Positions 1 through 9,623 are shown, counted from the first letter of the stretch. The stretch: DNA of 64,000 nt from Burkholderia ubonensis (GCF_001718695.1 NZ_CP013422.1:1116001-1180000); one strand, 5' to 3'. Program-made: numbers and translations. Notes: generated by a model not told the origin, from the letters alone.

Positions 1-2
1 TT

Positions 3-89
3 CCAGGCTCCTACCAATACGAGGACTGGATCATCGACTACTGGTACCGGAAGCGGCCCGCGGGCGCCGCGCCGGTTGCCGGCACCTGA
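3..89 (+). CDS. yejA: C-terminus of a YejA-type peptide-binding protein (partial)
   Basis: Only the last 28 residues are in the window (ending RPAGAAPVAGT). The gene starts before base 1. The tail is rich in Tyr, Trp and Asp (YEDWIIDYWYRK), as in family-5 extracellular solute-binding proteins. The identification rests mainly on position: the next three genes are the permeases and ATPase of a Yej-type oligopeptide ABC transporter, and the binding protein normally comes first in that operon. The gap to yejB is only 14 bases, so co-transcription is expected. Confidence 0.55.
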   Translation, partial: PGSYQYEDWIIDYWYRKRPAGAAPVAGT

Positions 90-103
90 CGGAGGGCGCG
101 ACG

Positions 104-1156
104 ATGCTTGCCTACATACTCAGACGGCTGCTGCTGATGGTCCCGACGCTGATCGGCGTCGTGACGATCACGTTCGCCGTCACGCAGTTCGTGCCGGGCG
201 GCCCGGTCGAGCAGGTGCTGACCCAGTTGCGCCACGGCAACGCGCATGGCGGCGAAGCGGGCGGCGGCGGGGGCGGCTATCACGGCAGCCAGGGGATCGA
301 CCCGCAGCAGATCGAGCAGATCCGCAGGCAGTTCGGTTTCGACAAGCCGCCGCTCGAGCGCTACGGGATGATGCTGAAGGCCTACGCGCGCTTCGATCTC
401 GGCCAGTCGTACTTCGTGCATGCGCGCGTGTGGGACGTGATCCGCTCGAAGCTGCCGGTGTCGATCACGCTCGGCCTGTGGACGGTGTTCCTCACCTACC
501 TGATCTCCGTGCCGCTCGGCATCGCGAAGGCGGTGCGCAACGGCTCGCGCTTCGATACGGCGACGAGCGTGCTCGTGCTGGCCGGCTACGCGATTCCCGG
601 CTTCGTGCTCGGCGTGCTGCTGCTGATGCTGTTCGGCGGCGGCACGTTCTGGCAGCTGTTCCCGATGCGCGGCCTCACGTCCGACGACTTCGACGAGCTG
701 ACGCTGGCCGGCCAGGCGCTCGACTACCTGTGGCACATCGTGCTGCCCGTCACGGCCGCGGTGATCGGCAATTTCGCGATCGTCACGATCCTGACGAAGA
801 ACACGTTCCTCGACGAAATCGGCCGGCAGTACGTGCTGACCGCGCGCGCGAAGGGCGCGCCCGAGCGCGACGTGCTATGGAAGCACGTGCTGCGCAACGC
901 GGCGATTCCGCTCCTGACCGGGCTGCCCGCCGCGTTCGTCGGCGCGTTCCTGAACGGCAACCTGCTGATCGAGACGCTGTTCTCGCTCGACGGCATGGGC
1001 CAGCTCTCGTACGACTCGGTGATCCGCCGCGACTATCCGGTCGTGCTCGGCTCGCTGTTCCTGTTCACGCTCATCGGTCTGCTGACCAAACTCATTGCTG
1101 ACGTCTGCTATGTCCTCGTCGACCCCCGCATCCAATTCAACCGCCTGGACCGCTGA
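104..1156 (+). CDS. yejB: Oligopeptide ABC transporter permease YejB
   Basis: A 350-residue inner-membrane permease of the DppB/YejB family, one half of the channel of a YejABEF-type peptide importer (in enterobacteria this system also takes up microcin C-like peptides). The N-terminus (MLAYILRRLLLMVPTLIGV) is the typical first membrane segment. The cytoplasmic coupling loop that docks on the ATPase lies at about residues 240-265 (ARAKGAPERDVLWKHVLRNA). A glycine-rich insertion (GGEAGGGGGGYHG) at about residues 50-62 sits in the first periplasmic loop, where YejB proteins carry an extra segment. A GGAGGG ribosome-binding sequence precedes the ATG. The 3' end overlaps yejE by 47 bases, which suggests coupled translation. 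Confidence 0.93.
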   Translation: MLAYILRRLLLMVPTLIGVVTITFAVTQFVPGGPVEQVLTQLRHGNAHGGEAGGGGGGYHGSQGIDPQQIEQIRRQFGFDKPPLERYGMMLKAYARFDLGQSYFVHARVWDVIRSKLPVSITLGLWTVFLTYLISVPLGIAKAVRNGSRFDTATSVLVLAGYAIPGFVLGVLLLMLFGGGTFWQLFPMRGLTSDDFDELTLAGQALDYLWHIVLPVTAAVIGNFAIVTILTKNTFLDEIGRQYVLTARAKGAPERDVLWKHVLRNAAIPLLTGLPAAFVGAFLNGNLLIETLFSLDGMGQLSYDSVIRRDYPVVLGSLFLFTLIGLLTKLIADVCYVLVDPRIQFNRLDR

Positions 1157-2217
1157 GCAGGCGCGCGCCGGCCAATCCGCGTCGCCGTGGCGGCGCACGT
1201 GGCGGCGCTTCCGCGCGCAGCCGCTCGGCTACTGGAGCTTCGTGATCTTCGCCGCGCTGTTCGCGCTCAGCCTGGGCGCCGACGTGCTGTCGAACGACCG
1301 GCCGCTCGTGCTGCGCTACGACGGGCACTATTACTTTCCGATCCTGACGGACTATCCGGAAACGCAGTTCGGCGGCGATTTCCCGGCGAAGACGAACTAT
1401 CTCGATCCTTATATTCGCGAGAAGCTCGACGCGCGCGGCAACCTGTCGATCTATCCGCCGAACCGCTTTCGCTACGACACGATCGACTACTTCGCATCCC
1501 GGCCGTACCCGGCGCCGCCGTCGGCGAGCAACTGGCTCGGCACCGACCAGTTCGGCCGCGACGTGCTCGCGCGGCTGCTGTACGGCTTCCGGCTGTCGGT
1601 GCTGATGGCGCTCGCGCTGACCGCGTCGGGCACGCTTGATCGGCGTGCTCGCGGGCGCGCTGCAGGGCTTCTACGGCGGCCGCACCGACCTGATCGGGCA
1701 GCGGCTGATCGAGATCTGGAGCGCGCTGCCGGACCTGTACCTGCTGATCATCTTCGCGTCGATCTTCGAGCCGTCGCTGTGGCTGCTGTTCGTGCTGCTG
1801 TCGATGTTCGGCTGGCTCATGCTGTCCGACTACGTGCGCGCCGAGTTCCTGCGCAACCGCGGGCTCGACTACGTGAGGGCCGCGCGCACGATGGGACTGA
1901 CGAACCGCCAGATCATGTGGCGGCACGTGCTGCCGAACAGCCTGACGCCGGTGATCACGTTCCTGCCGTTCCGGATGAGCGCGGCGATCCTGTCGCTGAC
2001 GAGCCTCGACTTCCTCGGGCTCGGCGTGCAGCCGCCGACGCCGAGCCTCGGCGAGCTGCTGAAGCAGGGCAAGAACAATCTCGATGCGTGGTGGATTTCG
2101 GTGTCGGCGTTCGCCGCGCTGGTCGTCACGCTGCTGTTGCTGACCTTCATGGGCGACGCGCTGCGCAACGCGCTCGACGCGCGCACGCGCGGGTCCGCAT
2201 TCGGTGGAGGCCGATGA
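1110..2217 (+). pseudogene. yejE: Oligopeptide ABC transporter permease YejE, frameshifted
   Basis: Second permease of the Yej importer. The N-terminal part (MSSSTPASNSTAW to ALTASGT, bases 1110-1635) and the C-terminal part (IGVLAGALQGFYGG to [10 protein letters not shown], to stop 2215-2217) are both full-quality YejE sequence but lie in different frames. The break falls at ACGCTTGATCGGC, where removing one T at 1636/1637 restores an uninterrupted permease of about 368 residues. The coupling loop (RAARTMGLTNRQIMWRHVLP, bases 1876-1935) is intact. The stop overlaps the yejF start by 4 bases (ATGA). This is either a real inactivating +1 insertion or a sequencing/assembly error. Lack of further decay favours a recent event or an error. 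Confidence 0.85.
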
Positions 2218-3866
2218 TGACGAAGCCGTTGCTGGAAATCGACCGCTTCACCGCGCAGTTCGGCGACCGGACCGTCGTGCGCGAGCTGAGCCTGTCGGTC
2301 GCGCGCGGCGAGCGCGTGGCGCTCGTAGGCGAATCGGGCTCGGGCAAGAGCGTGACCGCGCTGTCGATCCTGCGCCTCGTGCGGCAGGCGCAATTGTCGG
2401 GACGCGTGCTGTTCGACGGCGAAGACCTGCTGACGAAGACCGAGCAGCAGATGCGCGGGATTCGCGGCGCGGACATCGCGATGGTGTTCCAGGAGCCGAT
2501 GACGGCGCTCAATCCGCTGTATACGATCGGCCGGCAGATCGCGGAGAGCCTGCGGCTGCACGAAGGGCTGCGGCCCGGCGCGGCGCGCGCGCGCGGCATC
2601 GAGCTGCTGCGCCGCACCGGGATTCCGGAGCCCGAGCGGCGCATCGACAGCTATCCGCACCAGCTGTCGGGCGGCCAGCGGCAGCGCGCGATGATCGCGA
2701 TGGCGCTTGCGTGCCGGCCGCGCCTGCTGCTCGCCGACGAGCCGACCACCGCGCTCGACGTGACCGTGCGCCAGCAGATCGTCGACCTGCTGCTCGAACT
2801 GCAGGCGCAGGAGGCGGCCGCGCGCGGGATGGCCGTGCTGCTGATCACGCACGACCTGAACCTCGTGCGCCGCTTCGCGCAGCGCGTCGCCGTGATGGAA
2901 CGCGGCGTGCTCGTCGAGACGAACGAGACCGGCGCGCTGTTCGACGCGCCGCAGCATCCGTATACGCGCCGCCTGCTCGACAGCGCGCCGCGCCGCGCGA
3001 TCGAGCCGGTCGCGGCCGACGCGCGGACGATCCTCGACGTGCAGCAGCTCGCCGTCGATTACCGCATCGCGACGAAGGGCTGGCGCGGGGTATTCGGCAA
3101 GACGGCGTTTCGGGCCGTACACGACGTGAAGCTGAGCCTGAAACGCGGCGAGACCGTCGGTATCGTCGGCGAATCGGGATCGGGCAAGTCGACGCTCGCG
3201 TCCGCCGTGCTCGGCCTGCAGCAGCCGGCGGCCGGCGCAATCGAGATCGACGGGCTGCCGCTCGCGGCGCTGCGCGCGAACGCGGGGCGGCGCGCGCTGT
3301 ACGGCCGGATGCAGGTCGTGTTCCAGGACCCGTTCGGCTCGCTGTCGCCGCGCATGACGATCGAGCAGATCGTCGGCGAAGGGCTCGCGCTGCATCGGCC
3401 CGAGCTGGCGCGCGCCGCACGCCGCGCACGGATCGCGGCGCTGCTGGAGGAAGTCGGGCTGCCGGCCGACGCGCTGCCGCGCTACCCGCACGAGTTTTCC
3501 GGCGGGCAGCGGCAGCGGATCGCGATCGCGCGCGCGCTGGCCGTGGAGCCCGAGCTGCTCGTGCTCGACGAGCCGACCAGCGCGCTCGACGTGTCGATCC
3601 AGAAACAGGTGCTGACGCTGCTGACGAACCTGCAGGCGCGCTACCGGCTCAGCTACCTGTTCATCACGCACGATCTCGCCGTGATGCGCGCGATGGCGCA
3701 TCGGGTGATCGTGATGCAGGCGGGGCGCGTGGTCGAGGAAGGCGAGACGCTGCAGGTGCTGCATGCGCCGTCCCATCCGTATACCCGCGCGCTGATGGCG
3801 TCGTCGATGCTCGCACCGGATCCGGAACCTGAATCAGAGCGGAGGGAAGGGGATGCACATGATTGA
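2214..3866 (+). CDS. yejF: Oligopeptide ABC transporter ATP-binding protein YejF (double ATPase)
   Basis: A 550-residue cytoplasmic ATPase with two complete ABC cassettes, as in YejF. Cassette 1: Walker A GESGSGKS at about residue 39, signature LSGGQRQR at about 150, Walker [13 protein letters not shown] at about 172. Cassette 2: Walker A at about 318, signature FSGGQRQR at about 427, Walker [13 protein letters not shown] at about 447. Each cassette ends with the oligopeptide-family region (HPYTRRLL and HPYTRAL). It energises the YejB/YejE channel. The ATG at 2214 overlaps the yejE stop. An alternative ATG lies at 2217. The gene is in the same frame as the 5' part of yejE, so the frameshift leaves a long open reading frame running into it. 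That fusion is an artefact. Confidence 0.95.
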   Translation: MMTKPLLEIDRFTAQFGDRTVVRELSLSVARGERVALVGESGSGKSVTALSILRLVRQAQLSGRVLFDGEDLLTKTEQQMRGIRGADIAMVFQEPMTALNPLYTIGRQIAESLRLHEGLRPGAARARGIELLRRTGIPEPERRIDSYPHQLSGGQRQRAMIAMALACRPRLLLADEPTTALDVTVRQQIVDLLLELQAQEAAARGMAVLLITHDLNLVRRFAQRVAVMERGVLVETNETGALFDAPQHPYTRRLLDSAPRRAIEPVAADARTILDVQQLAVDYRIATKGWRGVFGKTAFRAVHDVKLSLKRGETVGIVGESGSGKSTLASAVLGLQQPAAGAIEIDGLPLAALRANAGRRALYGRMQVVFQDPFGSLSPRMTIEQIVGEGLALHRPELARAARRARIAALLEEVGLPADALPRYPHEFSGGQRQRIAIARALAVEPELLVLDEPTSALDVSIQKQVLTLLTNLQARYRLSYLFITHDLAVMRAMAHRVIVMQAGRVVEEGETLQVLHAPSHPYTRALMASSMLAPDPEPESERREGDAHD

Positions 3867-4008
3867 CGTGAGTCGGGCGCGGGGCGCCCGTGCCGCCCGG
3901 GCGTCGCGCAGCGACGCAGGTTCGATGCGGCGCGACGACGCCCGCCACCGGTCGTTCGGCCCGGCGGCAAGCGCAGTCGCGCCGCTGGCCCTTCGCTGAC
4001 GCACCGCG

Positions 4009-7000
4009 ATGCCGTCGTTCTTCATCGACCGCCCGGTATTTGCGTGGATCGTCGCGCTCGCGATCGTCGTCGCGGGCGTGCTGGCCATTCCGCAATTGCC
4101 GATCGCGCAGTATCCGCGCCTCGCGCCGCCGCGCGTCGTCATCACCGCGGCCTATCCGGGCGCGTCGACCGAGACGGTCGACGGCGACGTCGGCAGCATC
4201 ATCGAGGAAAGCCTCGACGGCGCCGACGGCCTGCAGTACTACGAGACGAGCAGCGACGGTCACGGCAATCTCGAGATCGACGTGACGTTCGCGCCGGGCA
4301 CCGATCCGGACATCGCGCTCGTCGACGTCAACAACCGGCTGAAGCAGGTCGAGCCGCGGCTGCCGCAGCAGGTCGTGCAGCAGGGCATCGGCGTGTTCAA
4401 GGCGGCCAACACGTTCCTGATGCTCGTCACGCTGACGTCGACCGACGGCACGCGCGACTCCGCGCAGCTCGGCGATTATCTGAACCGTTACGTGCTGCGC
4501 GAACTGAAGCGCGCGCCGGGCGTCGGCTCGGCCCAGCTGTGGGACGCCGACGAGGCGCTGCGGGTCTGGCTCGATCCGGGCAAGTTGCGCGAATACGACC
4601 TCGGCGCCGACGACGTGATCGCGGCCATCGGCGCACAGAACGCGACGGTGACGGCCGGCGCGATCGGCGATGCGCCGTCCGTGCACGGCCAGCAGCTGAC
4701 GGCGACGATCGTCGTCAAGGGACAACTGACGACGCCGGAGGAGTTCGGCCGGATCGTGCTGAAGTCGAAGCAGGACGGTTCGGTGGTGCGCGTCGCCGAC
4801 GTCGCCCGCGTCGAAATCGGCCGCGACGACTATTCGTTCTATTCCCGGCTGAACGGCCGTCCGGCGGCCACCGTCGGCATCCAGCTCGGCCCGCGCGGCA
4901 ACGCGCTCGAAACCTCCAACGCGATTCGTGCGCGGCTTGCCGCGCTGTCGAAGACGCTGCCGCCGGGCGTCGCGATCGAGATTCCGTTCGACGGCGCGCA
5001 TTTCGTGACGATCGCCATCCGGGAAGTCGTGCTCACGCTCGCCGAGGCCGTCGTGCTGGTGTTCTGCGTGATGTGGCTGTTCCTGCGCGAGCTGCGCTAC
5101 ACGCTCGTGCCGACCGTCGTGATTCCGGTCACGCTGATGGGTGCGTTCGTCGCGATGTGGGCGTTCGGGCTGTCGATCAACGTGTTCACGATGTTCGGCC
5201 TCGTGCTGGCGATCGGCATTCTGGTCGACGACGCGATCGTCGTGGTCGAGAGCGTGCACCGCGTGATGGAGGAGGGCGTGTCGCCGCGCGAGGCGACGCG
5301 CCGTGCGATGAAGCGGATTGGCGGGGCGATCGTCGGCGTGACGGCGGTACTGACGGCCGTGTTCGTGCCGATGGCATTCTTTCCGGGCAGCGTCGGCGGC
5401 ATTTACCGGCAGTTCGCGGTGTCGATGATCGCGTCGATGCTCGTGTCGTCGTTCATGGCGCTGTCGCTCACGCCGGCGCTGTGCGCGAATCTGCTGAAAC
5501 CGGTCGGCCGTCGCGAAGACGGGGGCCGCCGCGTGCCGCGACGCGGCCTCGGCACGCGGCTGGCCGACCGCTTCGGCGTCGCATTCGCTCGCGCGGAGGC
5601 CGGCTATCGGCGCATGACCGTGTCGGCGGTGCGCCGCACGGGCACGGTCGCGGGCATCTACGTCGTATTCGTGGCCGTGTGCGGACTGCTGTACTGGATG
5701 ATGCCGGGCGGTTTCCTGCCGACCGAGGACCAGGGGCAACTGCAGGTGATGATCCAGTTGCCGGCCGGCGCCACGCAGGCGCGCACGGTCGCGGTCGTGC
5801 AGCGCGTCGAGGCGCTCCTGCGGGCGGAGCCGGCCGTCGCGAACGTGACGAGCGTGATCGGCTGGAGTTTTGCCGGCAGCGGGCAGAACGTCGGGATGGC
5901 GTTCGTCGAACTGAAGGACTGGGCGCAGCGCGACGTCGATGCGACGACGCTGCGCGATCGTCTCAATCGGCGTTTCGGCGAGATTCTCGACGGCGACGTA
6001 GAAGCGACGCTGCCGCCATCGGTGCCCGGCATCGGTCACGCGGACGGCTTCACGTTCCGTCTCGAGGATCGTGGCGGGGTCGGGCTCGACGTGCTGAAGG
6101 CCGCTCGCGAGCAACTGGCAGCGCGCGCGAAGGCGGACCCGGCGCTCGCGTCCGTGCATTTCGAGGACTTGCCGGATGCGCCGCGAATCGAACTAGACGT
6201 CGACCGCGCGAAGGCGTATGCGCTCGGCGTGCCGTTCGAGCGCATCGCGGGCCTGCTCGGCGGCACGTTCGGCTCGAACTACATCAACGACTTTCCGGCA
6301 TCGGGCCGGATGCGCCGCGTGATCATCGAGGCGGATCCGGCCGCGCGCGCGACCGACGGGGAGCTGATGGCGCTGACGGTGCCGAACCGGACGGGAGACA
6401 TGGTGCCGCTGTCGGCCATCGCCGCGCCGCACTGGACGGTCGGGCCCGTGATGCTGAATCGCTACGACGGATACCCGTCGCTCGACATCAGCGGCCGGGC
6501 GGCGGCCCACACCAGTTCGGGCGCGGCGATGGCCGAGATGGAGCGGCTTGCCGCGATGCTGCCGGCCGGGATCGGCTACGACTGGGTCGACGCGGCGCGC
6601 CAGGAGCGGATCGCCGAACGACAGACGCCGCTGCTGGTCGGGTTGTCGGTGCTCGCGGTGTTCATGGCGCTTGCCGCGCTGTATGAAAGCTGGACGATTC
6701 CGCTGTCGGTGCTGACGATCGTGCCGCTCGGGATCGTCGGCGCGGTGGCGGCCGCGCTCGCGCGCGGAATGCCGAACGACGTCTACTTCAAGGTGGGGAT
6801 GATTACGGTGATCGGCTTGTCGGCGAAGAATGCGATTCTGATCGTGCAGTTTGCGCGCGAACTGGGCGGGCGCGGCGTGCCGTTGCGGCAGGCGGTGGTC
6901 GAGGCCGCCGCCGCGCGGTTTCGGCCGATCGTGATGACGTCGATGGCGTTTCTGCTCGGCGTCGTGCCGTTGGTGCTGGCGACCGGCGCGGGTGCGGAAA

Positions 7001-7170
7001 GCCGGCGCTCGATCGGGACCGGCGCGTTTGGAGGCGTGCTCGCGGCGACGGTGTTCGGGCTGGTGTTCGCGCCGGTGGCGTTTCGGGTCGTGGCGTCGGG
7101 TGGTCGGCGTGGCCGGCGTGTGGGGGTGACGAAGCGGGACGACCGTCAGGCCGAGGCCGTTCGCGAGTGA
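4009..7170 (+). CDS. RND-family (HAE1) efflux pump inner-membrane transporter, AcrB-like
   Basis: A 1053-residue proton-driven drug/lipophile efflux transporter, the usual size for AcrB/MexB relatives. The start MPSFFIDRPVFAWIVALAI is the canonical RND N-terminus. The two proton-relay aspartates lie in ILVDDAIVVVES at about residues 406-407, and the relay lysine in GLSAKNAILIVQ at about 938. Unlike most such pumps it has no membrane-fusion adaptor or outer-membrane channel gene beside it: the 142-base gap upstream is empty and the next gene is a TetR repressor. It must borrow partner proteins encoded elsewhere or be regulated on its own. The substrate cannot be told from sequence. Confidence 0.92.
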   Translation: MPSFFIDRPVFAWIVALAIVVAGVLAIPQLPIAQYPRLAPPRVVITAAYPGASTETVDGDVGSIIEESLDGADGLQYYETSSDGHGNLEIDVTFAPGTDPDIALVDVNNRLKQVEPRLPQQVVQQGIGVFKAANTFLMLVTLTSTDGTRDSAQLGDYLNRYVLRELKRAPGVGSAQLWDADEALRVWLDPGKLREYDLGADDVIAAIGAQNATVTAGAIGDAPSVHGQQLTATIVVKGQLTTPEEFGRIVLKSKQDGSVVRVADVARVEIGRDDYSFYSRLNGRPAATVGIQLGPRGNALETSNAIRARLAALSKTLPPGVAIEIPFDGAHFVTIAIREVVLTLAEAVVLVFCVMWLFLRELRYTLVPTVVIPVTLMGAFVAMWAFGLSINVFTMFGLVLAIGILVDDAIVVVESVHRVMEEGVSPREATRRAMKRIGGAIVGVTAVLTAVFVPMAFFPGSVGGIYRQFAVSMIASMLVSSFMALSLTPALCANLLKPVGRREDGGRRVPRRGLGTRLADRFGVAFARAEAGYRRMTVSAVRRTGTVAGIYVVFVAVCGLLYWMMPGGFLPTEDQGQLQVMIQLPAGATQARTVAVVQRVEALLRAEPAVANVTSVIGWSFAGSGQNVGMAFVELKDWAQRDVDATTLRDRLNRRFGEILDGDVEATLPPSVPGIGHADGFTFRLEDRGGVGLDVLKAAREQLAARAKADPALASVHFEDLPDAPRIELDVDRAKAYALGVPFERIAGLLGGTFGSNYINDFPASGRMRRVIIEADPAARATDGELMALTVPNRTGDMVPLSAIAAPHWTVGPVMLNRYDGYPSLDISGRAAAHTSSGAAMAEMERLAAMLPAGIGYDWVDAARQERIAERQTPLLVGLSVLAVFMALAALYESWTIPLSVLTIVPLGIVGAVAAALARGMPNDVYFKVGMITVIGLSAKNAILIVQFARELGGRGVPLRQAVVEAAAARFRPIVMTSMAFLLGVVPLVLATGAGAESRRSIGTGAFGGVLAATVFGLVFAPVAFRVVASGGRRGRRVGVTKRDDRQAEAVRE

Positions 7171-7334
7171 ATTCGAGGGCAGCGAACGTCAAGTAGCCAT
7201 GGCGGCCGACCGCATTTTCTGCAGCTTTTCTCGTTCGACGGAATCGTTTCTCGAGAATTTTTGTTCGTAAGAGCGAAGTTGTAATGCGGCGCGCTTCAGG
7301 TAAAGTCCCGCTGAAATCCCCGGTCCGGCCTTGC

Positions 7335-7349
7335 TAGACGACCGGTCTA
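7335..7349. promoter_or_regulatory. Operator-like palindrome 1 (TetR/NemR type)
   Basis: TAGACGACCGGTCTA, arms TAGAC/GTCTA around a 5-base centre, 23 bases before the tetR start codon. A copy differing at one base lies at 8033-8047 before the reductase gene. Two copies of the same palindrome flanking a TetR gene indicate its own operators. Confidence 0.75.
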
Positions 7350-7371
7350 ATCGTTGCTACCATACGCCATC

Positions 7372-7992
7372 ATGAATGCATCTTCAGGCGCGGAAGTCCG
7401 CCAGCACATCCTGAACATCGCGAAGCCGATCATGCTCCACAAGGGGTTTTCGGCGGTCGGTCTGAACGAGATTCTCGCCGCGGCGGGCATCCCGAAGGGC
7501 TCGTTCTATCATTATTTCGGCTCGAAAGAGGCGTTCGGGGAAGCGCTGCTCGAAGCGTACTTCGACGGCTATCTCGATCATCTCGACAATCTGCTCAAGC
7601 ATCACGAAGGCACCGGCGCGCAGCGCCTGATGACGTATTGGGGCAACTGGCTACACACGCAGTGCGCGGACGATCTTGAAGGCAAGTGCCTCGCGGTGAA
7701 GCTCGGCGCCGAGGTGGCGGATCTGTCCGAAGCGATGCGTTCGGTCCTGCGGCGCGGCACCGGGCAGATCATCGAGCGGCTCGCGGCCGGCATCGAAACG
7801 GGGCTCGCCGACGGTTCGCTGCACGGGATCGACGATCCGTCTCACACCGCCGCGACGCTGTATGAGCTGTGGCTTGGCGCGACGCTGCTGGAGAAGATCC
7901 ACCGCAACCGCAAGCCGCTCGAACACGCGATGCGCGAAACCCGACGGATGCTGAACCTGCCACCCGTCACGGAGGAGGGGACGCAGGTGTGA
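7372..7992 (+). CDS. TetR-family repressor, NemR/AcuR-like
   Basis: A 206-residue transcriptional repressor. The N-terminal helix-turn-helix is clear (EILAAAGIPKGSFYHYFGSK, about residues 31-50). The C-terminal half has the TetR_C features of the NemR/AcuR/YxaF group (GKCLAVKLGAEVADLS, about 105-120), whose members sense electrophiles such as quinones, aldehydes or acrylate, some through a conserved cysteine. C99 and C106 are candidates. ATG 7372 was chosen over an upstream in-frame TTG because the operator at 7335-7349 would otherwise nearly touch the start. It probably represses itself and the downstream reductase/monooxygenase genes through the two palindromes. The exact inducer is unknown. 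Confidence 0.85.
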   Translation: MNASSGAEVRQHILNIAKPIMLHKGFSAVGLNEILAAAGIPKGSFYHYFGSKEAFGEALLEAYFDGYLDHLDNLLKHHEGTGAQRLMTYWGNWLHTQCADDLEGKCLAVKLGAEVADLSEAMRSVLRRGTGQIIERLAAGIETGLADGSLHGIDDPSHTAATLYELWLGATLLEKIHRNRKPLEHAMRETRRMLNLPPVTEEGTQV

Positions 7993-8032
7993 TGCAGGCG
8001 CGCACTGGCGCGCCTTGTTTTTGCTCCAACGC

Positions 8033-8047
8033 TAGACGACTGGTCTA
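8033..8047. promoter_or_regulatory. Operator-like palindrome 2 (TetR/NemR type)
   Basis: TAGACGACTGGTCTA, identical to the site at 7335-7349 except for one central base. It lies between the repressor and the CurA-like reductase, 133 bases before the reductase start, so the reductase has its own repressible promoter. Confidence 0.75.
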
Positions 8048-8179
8048 CTAAACCGAAATCTCATTGCTCGATCCCGATGGCCGCGGCTTCGCCGACGACG
8101 TCGCCGCATCGGCCACCGAACCGATCGTGCCAATCGCAACTGCCAACCCGCACTTGCCAACCTGTTGACGGAGGTTCCC

Positions 8180-9238
8180 ATGCCGCAAAGCAACACAGCA
8201 AACCGCAGAATCGTCCTAAACGCGCGCCCGGTCGGCGCACCCACCGCGAATGACTTCCGTGTCGAAACCGCCGACGTGCCGGTGCCCGGCGCCGGCCAGG
8301 TCCTGCTGCGCACGATCTGGCTGTCGCTCGACCCGTACATGCGCGGCCGGATGAACGACGCGCCGTCCTATGCGCCGCCGGTGGCGCTCGGCGACGTGAT
8401 GGTCGGCGGGACCGTCAGCCAGGTCGTGGCGTCGAACCTGCCGGCGTACCGCGCGGGCGATCTCGTCGTCGACACGGGTGGCTGGCAGGACTACGCGTTG
8501 TCGGACGGCGCCGGCCTGTTCCCGCTCGGCCGCGATTTCGCGCACCCGTCGTACGCGCTCGGCGTGCTCGGGATGCCGGGCTTCACCGCGTATCACGGGC
8601 TGCTGAAGATCGGCGAGCCGAAGGCCGGCGAAACCGTGGTGGTCGCGGCGGCGAGCGGCGCGGTCGGCGCCGTCGTCGGGCAGATCGCGAAGCTGAAGGG
8701 CTGCCGCGTGGTCGGCATCGCCGGCGGCGCGGACAAGTGCGCGTACGTGACCGGGACGCTCGGCTTCGACGCGTGCGTCGATCACCGCGACGCGGATTTT
8801 GCGCGCAAACTGGCGGACGCATGCCCGGGCGGCATCGACGTCTATTTCGAGAACGTCGGCGGCGCGGTGTTCGATGCGGTGCTGCCGCTGCTCAACATCG
8901 ACGCGCGTGTGCCGGTGTGCGGGCTGATCGCGCATTACAACGACGCGGCATACGACGACACCGCCGTATCGGCCGGCCGCGATCGCGTGCCGGCGCTGAT
9001 GGGGACGATCCTGCGCAAGCGCATCCGGATGCAGGGCTTCATCATCCTCGACCACTATGCGACCGGCTACGCCCCGTTCCTGAAGGAGATGAGCGAATGG
9101 GTCGCGCAGGGCAAGGTGAAGACGCTCGAGGACGTCGTCCCCGACCTCGCCGAAGCGCCGCAGGCGCTGATCGGCCTGCTCGCCGGCAAGAACTTCGGCA
9201 AGGTCGTCGTGCGCGTCGGCCCAGACCAGCTCGACTGA
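8180..9238 (+). CDS. NADP-dependent oxidoreductase, zinc-independent MDR (CurA/leukotriene B4 dehydrogenase-like)
   Basis: A 352-residue cytoplasmic double-bond reductase of the medium-chain dehydrogenase/reductase superfamily, of the type of E. coli CurA and plant/mammalian 2-alkenal or prostaglandin reductases. It lacks the zinc-binding cysteines of alcohol dehydrogenases. The nucleotide-binding fold is at about residues 157-180 (AAASGAVGAVVGQIAKLKG) and the family motif WLSLDPYMRGRM at about 48-59. Such enzymes reduce alpha,beta-unsaturated carbonyls, consistent with control by a NemR-like electrophile sensor. GGAGG lies 7 bases before the ATG. The ABM protein follows 85 bases downstream and may be co-transcribed. 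Confidence 0.88.
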   Translation: MPQSNTANRRIVLNARPVGAPTANDFRVETADVPVPGAGQVLLRTIWLSLDPYMRGRMNDAPSYAPPVALGDVMVGGTVSQVVASNLPAYRAGDLVVDTGGWQDYALSDGAGLFPLGRDFAHPSYALGVLGMPGFTAYHGLLKIGEPKAGETVVVAAASGAVGAVVGQIAKLKGCRVVGIAGGADKCAYVTGTLGFDACVDHRDADFARKLADACPGGIDVYFENVGGAVFDAVLPLLNIDARVPVCGLIAHYNDAAYDDTAVSAGRDRVPALMGTILRKRIRMQGFIILDHYATGYAPFLKEMSEWVAQGKVKTLEDVVPDLAEAPQALIGLLAGKNFGKVVVRVGPDQLD

Positions 9239-9323
9239 CACCGCAGCCGCACCTCCACTGCACGCTGGCGTCGCGCAACGCCGGCTTGTGGCATGCTCGT
9301 TTCCGTTTCCAAAGGAGTGAAAG

Positions 9324-9623
9324 ATGGCGCTACACGTGATTGCTTCATTGTTCGTGAAACCCGAACACTTCCAGGCTGCCGAGGCCGAATTGCGCAGCAT
9401 GGTCGCGAAGACGCGGGTCGAGCCGGGCAACCTGCGCTACGACCTGTTCCGCCAGGCGGACGGTTCGCCGAACCTGCACCTGTACGAGGTCTACGACGAC
9501 CAGGCCGCATTCGATGCGCACCTCGCCAGCCCGCACTTCACGCAGTTCCGGACGAAGTCGGCGGACTGGTTCTCGGCGCCGCCGGTCATCAAGGTGCTGG
9601 CCGGCCTCGACGTGGCCGACTGA
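9324..9623 (+). CDS. ABM-domain putative quinol monooxygenase (YgiN-like)
   Basis: A 99-residue single-domain protein of the antibiotic-biosynthesis-monooxygenase (ABM) family. The fold signatures are ASLFVKPEHFQAAEAELRSM (first strand and helix), EPGNLRYDLFRQ at about residues 33-44 and the second half ending HFTQFRTKSADW. Relatives such as YgiN oxidise quinols and other reactive aromatic compounds as dimers without a cofactor. Strong AAAGGAG ribosome-binding site. It lies between the reductase and a pair of terminator-like hairpins, so it closes the TetR-controlled unit. Quinone or electrophile detoxification is inferred from family and context. Confidence 0.82.
   Translation: MALHVIASLFVKPEHFQAAEAELRSMVAKTRVEPGNLRYDLFRQADGSPNLHLYEVYDDQAAFDAHLASPHFTQFRTKSADWFSAPPVIKVLAGLDVAD

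Noticed and set aside
1630..1645. Programmed ribosomal frameshift in yejE
   Set aside because: No slippery heptamer, stimulatory structure or Shine-Dalgarno-like stimulator is evident; a plain insertion or read error is simpler.
1095..3866. One continuous plus-strand frame joining the YejE N-terminus to YejF
   Set aside because: The middle part (about 1637-2213) is Arg-rich nonsense, while the neighbouring frame encodes the true YejE C-terminus. It is an artefact of the frameshift.
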